Shown here: positions 11,247 through 23,807 of the stretch, piece by piece | Layout: each line of letters begins with the position of its first letter | How positions within the stretch are numbered: position 1 is the first letter of the stretch | DNA from: Gnetum montanum | Taxonomy: Eukaryota > Streptophyta > Gnetopsida > Gnetales > Gnetaceae | Reading direction: 5' to 3' | Assembly: GCA_015680685.1 (NCBI GenBank) | Contig: MNCI01007630.1 | Coordinates: 43,075 to 107,074, forward strand | DNA: 64,000 bases | The notes under the pieces: model-generated | Database searches by the model: none | Seen by the model: the letters and a program-made list of their open reading frames with translations, nothing else | What the model was told of the DNA's origin: nothing | Made by a program: the position numbers and the translations under genes

Positions 11247-12940
11247 ATATGTTTGCTATTTCATGAACATTTTACACTTTCTTTTATTCTAGTATGATTT
11301 TCTAAACTTTTTTTAATAAGTTCCAAACACAGTGGTAATTCGTTGCTTGATGGTATATGTACTATTCAGTTATTTGATTGTTGATGTTTAGATTTTAGCT
11401 TTGAATTTTGTTACTGATAATTAGGACATGGTTTCCATTTCATGCAACAGACAATGAGTCCACAACATCAACCCATCCACAAACTCTATGGTTTTCCTTG
11501 TTCTAGAAACATGTAGTTCCTTTTTCATTAATAAAACCTTAACAAACTTGTGACTTTGGTAGTTTCTAGATTTGAAAAGGATTGAAAGATTTGAATAAGG
11601 TATGACTTCAAGGGAATTCGGTACTCTTTGTGTCGTTCTACTTACTTGGATGCATGTGTGTTTTCATGGATTTCTTACTATTCCATGTCAACCAATAACA
11701 GGAAGATGAATAAGTCTTTACATGGTGTGGTTTTCATCATAAAAAAATGAAGGGAATTCAAAGCACACCCCTTAGAAAAAAATAAATAGGCTACAATTAC
11801 TGGTTATCGAACTAGAAAGACATGCTACCCATGCCTAAAGTTCTCCTCTAACTAAGGCCCTTCCTCACTTCCTACTTCTCTTTACTTCTATAATAAGGAA
11901 TGATGGTTATTCTATGGAAGCACTTTTGTGTCTCAAGTGGGTGGACTGGTCTTAGAATGGTGATGCGATGACACTAAACATGGTTAGTTTTGGTCTAGAC
12001 TAAGGATGGATTTTATCAAGTCATTTAACCAAAAAATTCACAAGGGACTTCATGTGACCTTAATCAGGAACTCCATTTCACCCTCTCTCATCCACCTATC
12101 TTGTCCATGTCTCACCTCACTACTAGTTTCATGTTCTTATTCAATGTCCTAGTTTGATGTGTTAAAATTCTTAGGTAGTTTCTTTCAAGTCTTTGTCTTT
12201 AACTTTTGGTAACCATTAATCATCCATGGGGCCCACAAACTCCTGGGTGTAAAGTTATGTAAGGGAAATAAAAGGTCTATGCCTACTTTGGGAAGGACCC
12301 ACTTGCATATCTTTTCGTTGGGTTAGTTAAGTTTGTTATCCTTAGACATTCTCACAATAAAATCCTTTTACATTCCCCATCAATGACATCCAATTGTGCA
12401 CATATTCACAATGTTTTTCAATGAAATCCTCTTTTCATTATTGTGAATTCTTAAACCCCTTCAAGTATTTCATCACATTTGAACTTTTCAAGTTTCAATG
12501 GACTGCTTATCCATTTCACCTATTTTTTAGTCTTCCCACTAACACTATTAACAGAATCAATTCATCATAATCACAACTTAGCCAAATATAACCACCAACA
12601 AGACAAGGAACTTCAAAGCTATATGTTACACATTACATACTAATTTGTGATTGTGTTATGATTATAGTGGGAAGCATGGATTGGACGCAAGATTATCTTC
12701 ACCAAGGATGATGCAGCAACATCATATGACAAGGAGAATTCATAATCATTGGATCTTCTCCCTTGCTCTTTAGCTACCAAGAAGAGTTGGATGTTAGTTT
12801 TATCTAGGGTGTTCACTTCTCTTATCATGAACACCCAATTTTGTAAAAGATTGTAACTCCATACACTCGAGCACTTAGACTATCTATTCATCTGAGTTAA
12901 GTTTGCATGTCAATCAATAATCCCATACCTACCCCAAATG
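11247..12940 (+). other. Element A: 3' untranslated region, continued
   Basis: Aligns piecewise with 21240-22830 of R2: the ATTCAAAGCACACCCCTTAG block near 11757, and GGGTGTTCAC...ATGAACACC near 12807. A's 3' LTR is missing, because near 12940 the sequence passes into integrase sequence of element B on the other strand. Confidence 0.65.
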
Positions 12941-13740
12941 TCAATGGATTCTAGTGATTGGATCCATTGATGAGGTTCCTCCATTTGAGTGGTCATCCCA
13001 CCATCACATTGATAACAATTATGAGAGCAGAAGAAGTAGTGAGTGTCCTTAAAGAATGTTGGTCAATAATACCCTACCATTAAGAGCTTAATGGTAGTGT
13101 ATTTCCTAGCATAGTGACCTCCACAAGGGCTCTCATGAGCATCCTAGAGGACATGTAATTGATTAGCATTAGGAACACACCAATGAACTAGACCATCAGC
13201 ACACACCTTGTAAAGGTGTTCATTGATCTCAATGAAGCATTTCACCTAGTGAAGAGACTATTGTTTCTTCATGTGGTCCAACTCTTATGGAATCTCTTGA
13301 GTGAGAAGATAAGTGAGGATGCCATCGTACCATTTAGGTTTAGTAGAAACATATTCATTTATATCCTTGACAAAGAGGAGTTCATTAGGAAATTGATAAA
13401 AAAGTGTGCTCTCCTTCTCTTTGTTGTCCCATTGCAACTAAGAGTAGTGGTTAGCAGTCACATTCTTGGATCCCTTTTAATCTACCATTGTGAGATTGAA
13501 TTTCTATAATATCACAAGCTACCATATAGCATGGGGGCTTACTATCAATTTGTTTATGAGGAACAAAATTTCACTATGGTCTATGCGCATGAACACCTTA
13601 TATCCAAGCACATAGTACTTGAGTTTTTCCAAGGCATAGTGCCCAAGCATCAATTTGGGATTCAACCACTACTATGGTTGCCTCTTTGGCTTTATGAAAG
13701 GATTAGTATAGATGTGGTGCTAACATATCCTAAGACCAAT
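12941..13740 (-). pseudogene. Element B: integrase N-terminus and RNase H end
   Basis: Read on the minus strand from the right: YYVLGYKVFMRIDHSE (end of RNase H), then a linker, then CADGLVHWCVPN, HESPCGGHYARK, VGYYWPTFF and HNCYQCDGG (integrase zinc finger), then WIQSLESIDIWGRYG. The catalytic integrase core is missing, cut at about 12940. RT is also missing: the sequence jumps from the protease-RT spacer (13745-13990) to the end of RNase H. Frames are broken. Confidence 0.7.
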
Positions 13741-13744
13741 CCTA

Positions 13745-14100
13745 ATGAGTTTAGGGTATAACCAAGCAAAGGCTATTGGCCATTTTTTGATCACCTTTAA
13801 TAGCTTCTATTTTTGTTCAAGAGCAAGATTAGCATTGATTATCACCAGCTTTCCATTGATCAAGAAAGCACATTCCATGCTAGCAAGTAGAGTGTTCAAC
13901 TATAGGGACTCATGTTTGAAATTTTTAGGGATTTTCAACTCTTCCCAATTGGTGTTGTCAAGTCCATCATTGGAGAGTTGATGATGAACTTACTCTAATT
14001 CATCCATGCTTTCAACATAAGCACTTGTTAAGCTCTTATTTAGTTTCATGCAAATTGTTGATCTACTTTATGGATCAACTGTTAGCCATTGGATGTCCTT
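13745..14100 (-). other. Element B: protease to RT spacer, RT deleted
   Basis: The minus strand matches the spacer of element A at 850-1130 (PKNFKH..., LLEQK-like pieces). Directly below it the RNase H end begins, so RT and most of RNase H were lost by an internal deletion at about 13740. Confidence 0.5.
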
Positions 14101-14124
14101 ATACTTTATGGCTATTATGTGTAA

Positions 14125-14720
14125 TTACCTTTGAATTTCTATTTTATTCACACAAAATCTACATGCTGTTATGGATGTACTTTTTATAGACCATAATTTT
14201 TGCACATAGTTACACCTTGTATCATTGTACGTGATGCATGGAAGTCTCTTTTTCTCTATCTTTCTAAATGCATTTTTCTTGGAAATCTCCAAGGAACAAT
14301 CTCTAATTCCCAAACATGCATCAATAGTGCTCAACCAAGCCCTTCCCATGATGATTGAGAAGTACCCCTTGTAGTTATCAACATAGATAATTAGGAACTT
14401 AGGAGGATAGGACCACCTACATATGGTGGTTATAATGTCCTCCACTAATCCCAAGGAAATAGTGATGGACTAGTCTACCAACTCAAGATGAATGTTACTC
14501 TTCTTGAGTGGAGGTAGGTTTCATGATTTGTACACCTCATGAAAAAATAAATTTACACTAGAACTTGAGTCTAAAATAGCTTTTCAAGGCTCATTCCTAG
14601 TGATTTTAGGTATATAAGGGGACTTCCAAGATCGGATCTTTTCTTAGGAAAGTGACCAACCTTTATTCAATCAGTTACTGCATGGGTTAACATGATGGTA
14701 TGCACTTTGGGAGGCATTTG
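14125..14720 (-). pseudogene. Element B: protease fragment
   Basis: The open part 14125-14454 reads GLVEDIITTICRWSYPP, GYFSIIMGRAWLSTIDAC and CSLEISKKNAF, homologous to the R1 protease frame. The upstream part, to about 14720, has the linker in pieces. Stops separate the parts. Confidence 0.7.
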
Positions 14721-14958
14721 ATTTGAAGGGGACTTGAATGGCATGGATGTAGAGGATGAGGATGAAGTAGAGATATCAACCACATAAGTTTGTGAGGGCT
14801 TTGTAGGATTGTTGATTTGGAAGAATGGTCTTTTCAAGATTTGATTTCTAAACCACTCAGCTGATAAGCTAACTATAAGTTAATAGCCCTTGTAGCATTA
14901 CATTGTTGCAACCATGCTAAAATTTCATCCTACATTAATGGAGTAGGTGGTAATTAAG

Positions 14959-17252
14959 TTAAGAATAAAGGGATAGGTGTAGAAGGATGAGGAGGATAAT
15001 GAGGGAATGGGGATTCCCCTCTTGGAGATTAGACTTTGTAGTACTTAGGAGGGTAGTAGTGATACTAGAATGAAGCATGACTAAAAGAGTCATGCAAGGA
15101 AATGGATTACTAAACATAATACCCATATGGATCAAGCTACCTATAAGGGTATTACTACCTTGGTAGTGGCATTTCTCATGAATATGAATGTTGTCACTAA
15201 TGGTACTACTCATAAGGTTATGGTGGAGCTCCACTTGGATAATAGGCTTGTTGTTAGTGGAACTACCTTGGGTTTCCTTAAGGATAAGGAAACCTTTTGG
15301 ATGCTTACCTTTTTACTAGTCTAGGATTTAGAGAATACACCCTAGACTCCTATAAATATGACACAATGAGGAAAAATCCCTTAGGATGTTCATATTAATA
15401 GATGTCACATCCATCACCATCATTTATTTCAGACTTTGCAACCTTTGATACTACGACATCCTTGCCCTTACTCCTTTGGTGGACACGTTTAGCTTCCTTC
15501 CTTCTCCTATGATCATGATCACTACTTTACTCGTTGGATTCCTCTCCTATTTTCAAATCAGTTTGGGACTTTTCATCCAAAGAGTTCCACATTTTATCTA
15601 CAATAGCTGAAATTTCAGAGATGTCTTTATGAATCGAAAAGGTATTTCATTACACCACCTCATCAAGTGGTCCCTCCTCCTCATTGTCACAAAATTGGAC
15701 TTTCCTTTTTCTAATGGAAGGATCCTGATTGTACTCCTCCATTCTTTTTCTTTTTCTCATTTCTCTTTCTTCTTTTGTAACCTACTTAATCAACCTTTGG
15801 ATCTAATGGACCCTTAATTCTGAAAGCCCCCCTTGGGCATAGATCCTAAAATTTCTCCTCATTTTTGTTCAAAGCCCATCTATGATATGGAGGAGCTACT
15901 CCCTTTTAGAATAATCATGGCTAGGAAATTAGTTCAAGAGAAAATAGTACTTTCTCATGGCTACATCCAAGGGTTCATGTATTCCTTGTTTCCAACCTTG
16001 GATCTACTTCCTCAGGTTGGCCACTTAGGAGTATGTTTGATAATTTTCATTAAAGAGTTCAAGAATCATACTGCATCTATGAATTAATTCAAACTCTAAA
16101 GATCCATATGAGCTTTTAGCTTCTTTAATGATTATATGTGGGAATAGCTTTAATTTTTGCCATTTGTTCTCCACATTTTGTAAGGCACAAGCATCATGAA
16201 AGGCTTGAAGATGATTTTGCAAATCTAAGTTGTATTCGCCTTTGAACTTAGGGATATTGTTCATATCCAAACACTTGATTCTACTATCTTTTACATGCCT
16301 TCTGGAAATTCTCACTACCTTTATGATATTCAACATATTTTGGGTTACAAGCAAAGGCTCATCATGGTCATAGCGTTTGTAATGACCATGATGCCCATTA
16401 TGCCCTCTGTTTTTACTTCTTTCATGATGGTGAATCTCCCTTGATTTCCCACACCCATGATCTTGACTAGTCTAATAAGTCCTACGATCATCTTTATATC
16501 GTTGGTCACCTTCATCATGATCACATCCTCTATGGATTTGGTTGAAGCTAGAGGAGGAAGAAGAGGATTTTGAAAGTGAAGAGGAAGGAGAAATAGCATC
16601 ATCATGGTACTTTCCATCCCCTCTTCGATGATCATGGTCACGATCATCATCATGATGCCTATCCTCATCCCTATCATGACTCTCACCTTTGGATCCTTCA
16701 TGATCATGGGACTCATTCTTGCCTGAACTAGGATTATTTGCAGTGGACTGTAAATTCTAGTTCAAGGCCCCTTGATTTAAATGAAGGGAAGGAGTGTTAG
16801 TGAAATGAGAACCCCTAGAGAAGGAATCTTCACTATCTTTTTGGCCCAGTAGGAACAAGGGGTTATTGAACCAGTTTTCCTTCATGTAGTCATAGCACCT
16901 TTCCTATTGTTGATCTCTTTTACGTTGTGCCTCAATTAGATAGTAATTTTGATAGTAATGATCTTGCACAACATATTTAGCATTAAGCCCTTGGATTCCC
17001 AGCCTCATAAGATTTTGGTGTAGCATCACAGGAACTAATGGATTAGGTGGCGACACAATATTATCCTCCATGTCCCTCTACCACAACTATTCATCCTAAT
17101 GTAGGATGAAGGTAAAGACAAGAGCATACTCATCAAGATGAGTATATATGACTTGGCATTGTTGGGATACTGGCTGATTTGATTCTTCATTCCTTGGAAT
17201 GGATGTATGCTCAAACATCGTTAGAGAATCATCCTTGTTAGAAGACAACATT
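14959..17252 (-). pseudogene. Element B: gag, broken
   Basis: The start near 17252 reads MLSSNKDDSL, followed by YTHLDEYALVFTFILH. A His/Asp/Arg-rich stretch lies at 16400-16720. The gag core at 16025-16354 has LDMNNIPKFKGEYN and NHLQAFHDACALQ. The C-terminal part falls to about 14960. It aligns with the gag of R1 and C. Many stops. Confidence 0.7.
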
Positions 17253-17385
17253 TTGGATTAAATGAAAATAATAGTGTTATTTTTACAATTATTATTATTA
17301 TTTGAATGATTGCAACCAAAAGATTCATTCCAATAATGTTGAATAATTTTTACTAAGTCCTAGATAGCACATGTAGCTAACTAAA

Positions 17386-17405
17386 GTCCCCAACAATAGT
17401 GCTAA
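17386..17405 (-). promoter_or_regulatory. Element B primer-binding site, decayed
   Basis: On the minus strand, directly after the LTR, the sequence reads TTAGCACTATTGTTGGGGAC, a mutated form of the R-type primer site. It marks 17406-18252 as the 5' LTR. Confidence 0.65.
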
Positions 17406-18252
17406 TGATGAGCAATGAGTATATCCTACATCCAACCATACGAACCACTAGTGTTCACTTAGTGATCTAGTTGAATTTTGAAGACTTTAGGTTTCTAAGT
17501 ACATTGGTTCTAAAAGGTGAATCTAATTTTTGCAATCATTGTCTTCCTAGTTCCACTTGTGAAGTACAAGGGTATGGTTAAGTGTATCTAAGGCATTTGA
17601 TTTTTATCATTTTATCTTTTATGAATTAAGTCACCTAATGAATAAGAATAAAGTAATTCAATATTTAACTAATCTAATAACTAGCTAATACTTAACTAAT
17701 CCTAATCATAAGTAGCTATTCCCACTTGTTGTACACATCTTGAACATATTGTAGCGCTACTAGGTTACCAAACATTAAGCATTATTAGGATTACCAAGGG
17801 TTAAATATATGCTCGAAGTGGTCATACTTATGTTTGCTATTTAATCAATATTAATTAATTACTTAAAAACATTAAAGTAAATTTCATGAATATTAAATGC
17901 ATAAAGAAAATAATTAATTTATTCCAAGTGTTGCAAGGTTTGTTTAAAAAAGCGTATCTTTATTGTTGTTCACATTGAAGTGCTTTGGTACGTTAGTCCT
18001 CAAATAAACATCCGTACACTCTTTAACTCCTATTACGAGCACTCAGAAAATATTCTAACTATTGAAATGAAAAACTATAAGAGCTTCGCTATAACTACTA
18101 AAAGATTGCCATAAATGTGGCAAGTAGGCACACATTTATAGGTAGAAATAGGATGACCTATCGACAAATACATATCAAAGGGACAAAAACACGTCTATGG
18201 GATCACGTTGATGGGATCCCATCGATGGGGTTGTGTCAATGACATCTCATCA
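17406..18252 (-). repeat. Element B 5' LTR (847 bp)
   Basis: Begins TGATGAG and ends CTCATCA. It aligns loosely with the R1 LTRs: CCAACCATACGAAC near the start, GCTCGAAGTGGTC near 17811, and a TATA-like TATAAATG on the minus strand near 18133. It is much more diverged and has lost the 62-bp repeats. U3 has GGATCCC/CATCGATGG-type palindromes instead of GATATC. Confidence 0.75.
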
Positions 18253-18908
18253 AGACAGCCCAAGAATACAACTCATCAAAAAGTAAAAGGCTATAAAACA
18301 AAGTGGAATCCTTTGGAAATGTACAAGAATAGTTCATTGATCAATCCCATTATTTTTTATCAAGTGAGTTGGCTTTACTTCTCATTATTTTTATCATTTG
18401 TGAATTATCTTGAATTTTTCTATGTGTCGAGAGTTTTATTGCAAGGAATTTGTAAAGTAAGTTACACTCTCTCCTTGATTCTTTTTCTCTTCTTGTAAGC
18501 CCTACAAGGTTGATGTGCTTTTTATGGAAAGGCATCTTTATTGATCTTGTCAGGATCTTGTGGGGTTGAGTGTGTTCACAATGATAAAATACTCTAGTGT
18601 AGAGCTCTTTTTTTATAAAGGTTGTCAGATTCTTAAAAAAACATGTCGAGATTTTCGGAACCTTACAAGGTTGAGTATTTTTCTAGCAAGAAAACACTCT
18701 AAGAAGAGCTCAAAACTTTGTAAAGGTTGTGATGCCCTTTGAACCATATTTTGAAGGAACAAAGTTTGGAGGTGTGTAACGATTATATCCTCTAAGTGTG
18801 AATGCATCTAAGTTGGGGAACCACGTAAAAATTATGTGTAATTTTGGTTTTCTTGGTTGTTAAATTTTGGAAATGCATTAAATCCTCCTTCTAATTTTTC
18901 AGTCCTCA
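18253..18908 (+). repeat. Probable LTR end of element D
   Basis: This stretch lies directly before an initiator-Met-type primer site, as an LTR would, and ends ...CCTCA. It has an internal near-repeat (AAGGTTG...AAAGGTTGT, 18500-18740). The left end and a partner LTR are not identified. Confidence 0.45.
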
Positions 18909-18910
18909 AG

Positions 18911-18922
18911 TGGTATTAGAGC
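18911..18922 (+). promoter_or_regulatory. Element D primer-binding site
   Basis: TGGTATTAGAGC is one base from TGGTATCAGAGC, the initiator-methionine tRNA primer site typical of plant copia elements. A copia-style gag follows. Confidence 0.8.
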
Positions 18923-18962
18923 TCGATACTCTTTACTTCATAGCTTAACATCCCAAGAGTGA

Positions 18963-19520
18963 ATGATGTAAGGTACATCCTACACTAAGCCACCTATGTT
19001 CGATGGAATCAACTTTGCATGTTGGAATGCTAAAATGCAAGGATTCTTGGAATCCATGAAGTTTGAAGTTTGGGAATCTATTCTTGAAGGTTACATGCCA
19101 CTCATCGATAATAGCATATCAACTACCAAGCCGAGAAGCAAATGAATGCAAGATCAAAGAGATAAGTTCATGTTTGATTTTAAAGTAAGGAATTGTCTAT
19201 ATTGTGCTTTGAACAATTGTGAATTTTATAGAGTAGCTAGGTGTAAGACTGCTAAAGAAATTTTTGAAATGCTAAAAGCAACCTATGAAGGTACATCAAC
19301 TATGAAACAATCAAAACTTCTAGTTTTGCAAAGTGAATATGATAAGCTGAAATTGAGAGAAGAAGAGAAGATTAAAGACTACTTTTCAAGAGCCAATGTC
19401 CTTGTTGTAGCAATAAGATGTATGAGTAAGATTCTTATTGAATGTGATGTTATCATCAAGATGATATGAACATAACAACCTAAATTTAGACCCAAGGTAA
19501 TAGTCATGAAGGAAATTAGG
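18963..19520 (+). pseudogene. Element D gag, first part
   Basis: Reads FDGINFACWNAKMQGFLES, then a stop after TTKPRSK, then an open stretch (19146-19469) with CKTAKEIFEMLKATYEG, KQSKLLVLQSEYDKLKL and EEEKIKDYFSR. This matches the UBN2-type gag of Ty1/copia elements. It is interrupted by R2 at 19521 and continues at 23808. Confidence 0.8.
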
Positions 19521-20500
19521 TGATGAGACGTGATATCGCATGCACCGCAATATCGCGTACACGATATCGCGACCGTCGCGATATCGTGTCGTCCCTTGCA
19601 ATATTGTGTACTCGACATCACAATTCATCACCAAATCTATAAATAAGAGGTGGCACTCCCCCTCATTTTCCATCCTAGGCTAGAAGTAGCGAAGCTCTAG
19701 CGGATTGATAACCCCAGAGATAGAATATTTTCCATGTGCTTGTAGTAGGAGTCCCCAAGTGAATGGTTCTTTATTCGAGCAGATTTGTACCTGAAGGCAA
19801 GTTGTGTACGGTAATAAAGACGAGCTTTTTGGATAAACCTTGCAGTGCATGGAATAGGTTTATTATTTGTTATTTCTTACATGTTATTTATTACTTGTTG
19901 TTAGCGCGGCATGAGTACGACTTGGTTACAAGCATTGACGAATGTGTACGGCTAACCAAGAAATTGGCTACTCATCGCGATTAGATTGTCTTCCCCTTAT
20001 CTCCTAGAATGTGGGACGAGTATGACTTGATTACGAGCATCTACGGATGTGTACATCTAGTCAAGGAATCGGCTGCTCATCACACTTAGGCTAGTTAGGT
20101 GCCTCAGTACGACCACTTCGAGCACGTGCGTTACGTGTGGTGATCCCAATAACGATTAGCATTTGGTGGCCACAGTTGGATAGTTCAGGGTGTGTACGGT
20201 AAGTGGGAACGGATGCTAACGCTAGTTAATTTAGACTTAGGACCTTAGTTAGAGTTAGCTAGTTTCTCAACCCTTTGCTCTTAGTATAGAAGACATAAAA
20301 CCATAAAAGACCAAAAATATCATATACCTCGGACTTAACCATACACCGTGACAACAAGAAGTCTGTCTGGGAAGACAACGAATGATTAACCCCAAGTGTT
20401 CCATGGGGTGTTTAGGCATTTAGTCTACATAGTTCGACCGGATCGCGCGTGCTACGCTCGTTTCATATGGTTGAGTGTAGGGGTACCTCACCACTCATCA
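19521..20500 (+). repeat. R2 5' LTR (980 bp)
   Basis: Runs from TGATGAG to CTCATCA. U3 has a cluster of GATATC palindromes (19531-19590) and TATAAATA at 19638-19645. Two units of the family's 62-bp repeat are present. It is highly similar to 22894-23807; the main difference is about 60 bp in the palindrome cluster. Confidence 0.9.
19638..19645 (+). promoter_or_regulatory. TATA box of the R2 5' LTR
   Basis: TATAAATA followed by AGAGGTGG, about 117 bp after the LTR start. The same box is at 22960-22967 in the other LTR and in reverse in the R1 LTRs. Confidence 0.6.
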
Positions 20501-21063
20501 TTAGTCCATCACCATAGAACAACATTCAACTAGAGCTGGTGGACTAGTCCATCACCATTCCCTTGGGATTGGTGGAGGACATCATTACCACTATGTGTGT
20601 TTGGTCTTACCCAACTGATTTTCTGGTGATCGATGTGAACAACAACGAAGGGAACTTCCCGATTATAATGGAAAGGGCATGGCTGAGTACAGTAGACACA
20701 TGCCTTAGGATCCGCGATCTTTCCTTGGAAATATCTAAGATAAACATATGTGGAAAGATAGAGAAGAGGAAAGTTCCATGCATCACATACAGTGATTCAT
20801 CGAGTGATGACATGGAGGAAATGCCTCCATGTAACAGGTGTGCCCAGGAAACATTGAAACAAAGATGTCTGTATGTAGCAACCACACAAGAAGAACTAGA
20901 CACCCCGTGGTTGACAGCTGGAAGGAGCAGAAAAATGTGCATGGATCGAACTAAGGAAACCCATACCTGTAACGAAGGCATAGACACATTGAAATATGAG
21001 CATCACCAACTTCCACCTCTCAACCTAAGAACATCAGTTGGGAGAAGTTGGGCACTTCTATGA
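20501..21063 (+). pseudogene. R2 protease fragment (166-aa open frame)
   Basis: The open frame at 20563-21063 reads GLVEDIITTMCVWSYP, GNFPIIMERAWLSTVDTCL and LRIRDLSLEISKINICG, ending LNLRTSVGRSWALL. It is the C-terminal part of the protease region. The active-site half is absent. A 13-bp direct repeat, AGTCCATCACCAT, sits at 20503-20515 and 20546-20558, beside the deletion that removed primer site and gag. Confidence 0.75.
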
Positions 21064-22883
21064 AATTCAAACAAATGCTCATTATTTCGGATCTCTCCCT
21101 TACAACTCAGTCATGGGGGAGATGGGCACCTATGCTAATCATATGGAGCCCTCAGTTCTTTTAAGTTTTTGTTTTACANNNNNNNNNNNNNNNNNNNNNN
21201 NNNNNNNNNNNNNNNNNNNNNNNNNNNNNNNNNNNNNNNNAATGTTGATACTAAGGTATGTTTCTTCTGATATGGAAGGCAATGAGACCACTTCATCCAT
21301 CCATCCACCAATTTCTATGGTTTCTCTTAGCTTGGAAATGTATAGTCCCTTTCTAATAAGAACTTTAACGAATAAGTGATTGGGGATTTCTCAAACTAAG
21401 GAAGAACTCATGGATTGAAAATGGTGTGACTTCAAAGGAACTTGATGCTTTTGTGTTGGTCATTCTCTTGGGTGCTTGAATGTTTCTTCTTGAGTTTTCT
21501 ACAGTTCTGATGTTACTCAATTATCGGAAGCTGAGACAATAAAAATAAGAAGTCTTTGCATGGTGTGGTTCTCACACATAAAAACACAAAACAAAACAAA
21601 ACAAACCAAGTGAGAATTCAAAGCACACCCCTTAGGCGAATAAACTTGGGCTACAAGCACTGGTTATGGAACCAAAAGTGTTCCCTCTAACTAAGGCCCT
21701 TCTCGCTTTCCATTCTCTCCTTTGTTTCATCGGAATGGTGGTGGCTCTTGGAGTGTGCAGTCTTGTTACCCAAGTGGATGGTTTAACCAAATGCGTTGAT
21801 GCAACGTCACTGGATGTGGTTGGTTTGAGGCCGGAGTTGGAATGAGATTTCCCAAGTCACATTAATCATCAAAGACACAAGGGGCTATACAACACCTTGT
21901 TCTTGGGATGCCATTCCATTTCTCTTCTCTCCATCCTTCTCTCCATTGTTCACCTCATTACCGGTTGTATCATTAGTGTATATATTTTGGTCGATGCATT
22001 GTTTTCTTTTTGGTAAATGCTTGTGGTTAAGACTTTAACTCTTGTTCCAGATGACATTCCCAGAGCCTACGGACTCTTTAAATGTGGGTTTGTCAGGGCA
22101 TTAAGGGCATGAGCCTGCTTTGGGGAGGACCCACTGACATTCCTATTTTAAGCCTTAGTTAAATTCTTTTCCTTAACATTTTGCAATTAATTTTATTTTT
22201 GTTCATTTCCATCTTGACATCCACTTCATCGATGCCATAGTTATCCCTTTTTATCTATCTTTCTTACTCCTTTTCTTTCTCCATTCTAACGCTACCAAAG
22301 GTTCACGATTAGTCATGGGGATACGGGGCCTGATTTTTTCGATTTTCTCCCTGCCCCAAATTTTTTTGATTTTCTTCCTAACCCCTACACCTTCGATAGT
22401 CATCAGTCACATATTTCTAGATCCATATCAACCATACCACAACCTAGCCAATGAGTTTACACCGAAGCAAGGTATCAATTACATGATGATTCAATTACCC
22501 TTGCTAATATATGATTGTGTTTTGTGTGCAGATGGCGGACATGCAAACCACGGATTGGATCTAGAGCAAACACTTGGAGTGGAGCTGTGATAGAAGTAGC
22601 TATGCAAGAAGAAAGATCTATGGTTCACTTATGGATGAACAACGAAGGCGCAATTTTGGCATTGGCAACAACAACACTTCTCTCTCTCTTTCTTTCTCAG
22701 CTGCCAACAAAGGCCTGATGTCATTGTAATAAGGTGTTCACCCTTGTTGTCATGAACACCAGTTTTGTCAAGTCTTGTAATAATGATCCATTCACATGTC
22801 ATCCCATTAGTTCCATTTCCCTCAATGATTTCATACCTACCTGATATTATTGTAAGGAACTCGAGGATGAGTTTTCATTCAGT
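21064..22883 (+). other. R2 3' untranslated region
   Basis: Non-coding interior shared with R1 (4992-6738) and A (11247-12940). It contains the N gap at 21179-21240. No retroelement domain is seen. Confidence 0.7.
21179..21240. other. Assembly gap (62 Ns)
   Basis: Sixty-two Ns. By alignment to element A (3865-3970) the missing bases are a T-rich low-complexity run. The matching place in R1 also has an N (6668). Confidence 0.95.
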
Positions 22884-22893
22884 CATGGGGGTA
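22884..22893 (+). promoter_or_regulatory. R2 polypurine tract
   Basis: CATGGGGGTA lies directly before the 3' LTR, identical to the minus-strand tract of R1. Confidence 0.7.
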
Positions 22894-23807
22894 TGATGAG
22901 ACGCGATATCGCATGCATCGCGATATCACGTACGCGATATCGCAGTCCACCGCCAAATCTATAAATAAGAGGTGGCACTCCCCTCATTGGTAATCCTAGG
23001 CTAGAAGTAGCGAAGCTCTGGCGGATTGATCACCCCAGAGATAGAATATTTTCCATGTGCCCGCAGTAGGAGTCCCCAAGTGAACAGTTCTTTATTCGAG
23101 CAACTTTGTACCTAAATGCAAGTTGTGTATGGCAATAAAGACGAGCTTTGTGGATAAACCTTGCAGTACATGGATAGGTTTTATTACATGTTATTTATTA
23201 CCTGTTGTTAGCTCGACATGAGTACAACTTGGTTACAAGCATTGACGAATGTGTACGGCTAACCAAGGAATCGGCTACTCATCGCGATTAGATTCTCTTA
23301 CCCTTGTCTCCTAGAACACGGAATGAGTACGACTTGATTACGAGCATCTATGGGTGTGTATGGCTAGCCAAGGAATCAGCTGCTCATTACGTTTAGGCTA
23401 GTTAGGTGCCTCAGTACGACCACTTAGAGCATGTGCATTACGTGTGGTGATCCTAGTAACGATTAACTTTTGGTAGCCACAGTTGCATAGTTCAGGGTGT
23501 GTACAGTAAGTGGGAATGGTTGCTGACACTAGTTAATTTAGACTTAGGACCTTAGTTAGAGTTAGCTAGTTTCTCAACCCTTTGCTCTTAGCGTAGAAGA
23601 CATAAAACCGTAAAAGACCAAAAAAATCATATACCTCGGACTTACTTAACCATACACCGTGACAACAAGAAGTCTGGGAAGACAAAGAATGATTAACCCC
23701 AAGTGTTCCATGGGGCATTTAGGCATTTAGTCTGCGGAGTTCAACCGGATCGCGCGTGCTACGCTCGTTTCGTATGGTTGAGTGTAGGGGTACCTCGCCA
23801 CTTATCA
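22894..23807 (+). repeat. R2 3' LTR (914 bp)
   Basis: Begins TGATGAG and ends CTTATCA (one mutation from CTCATCA). TATAAATA at 22960-22967. Shorter than the 5' LTR because U3 has fewer GATATC palindromes. Confidence 0.9.

Larger units (their letters stand above)
19521..23807 (+). mobile_element. R2: short pol-less R-type element inside D gag
   Basis: The LTRs at 19521-20500 and 22894-23807 are bounded by TTAGG on both sides (19516-19520 and 23808-23812), a perfect 5-bp target duplication. The interior is only about 2.4 kb. It starts in the protease region, with primer site and gag missing, and passes from protease directly to the 3' untranslated region at the same junction as R1. The D gag reads through when the element and one duplication copy are ignored. 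Confidence 0.92.
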
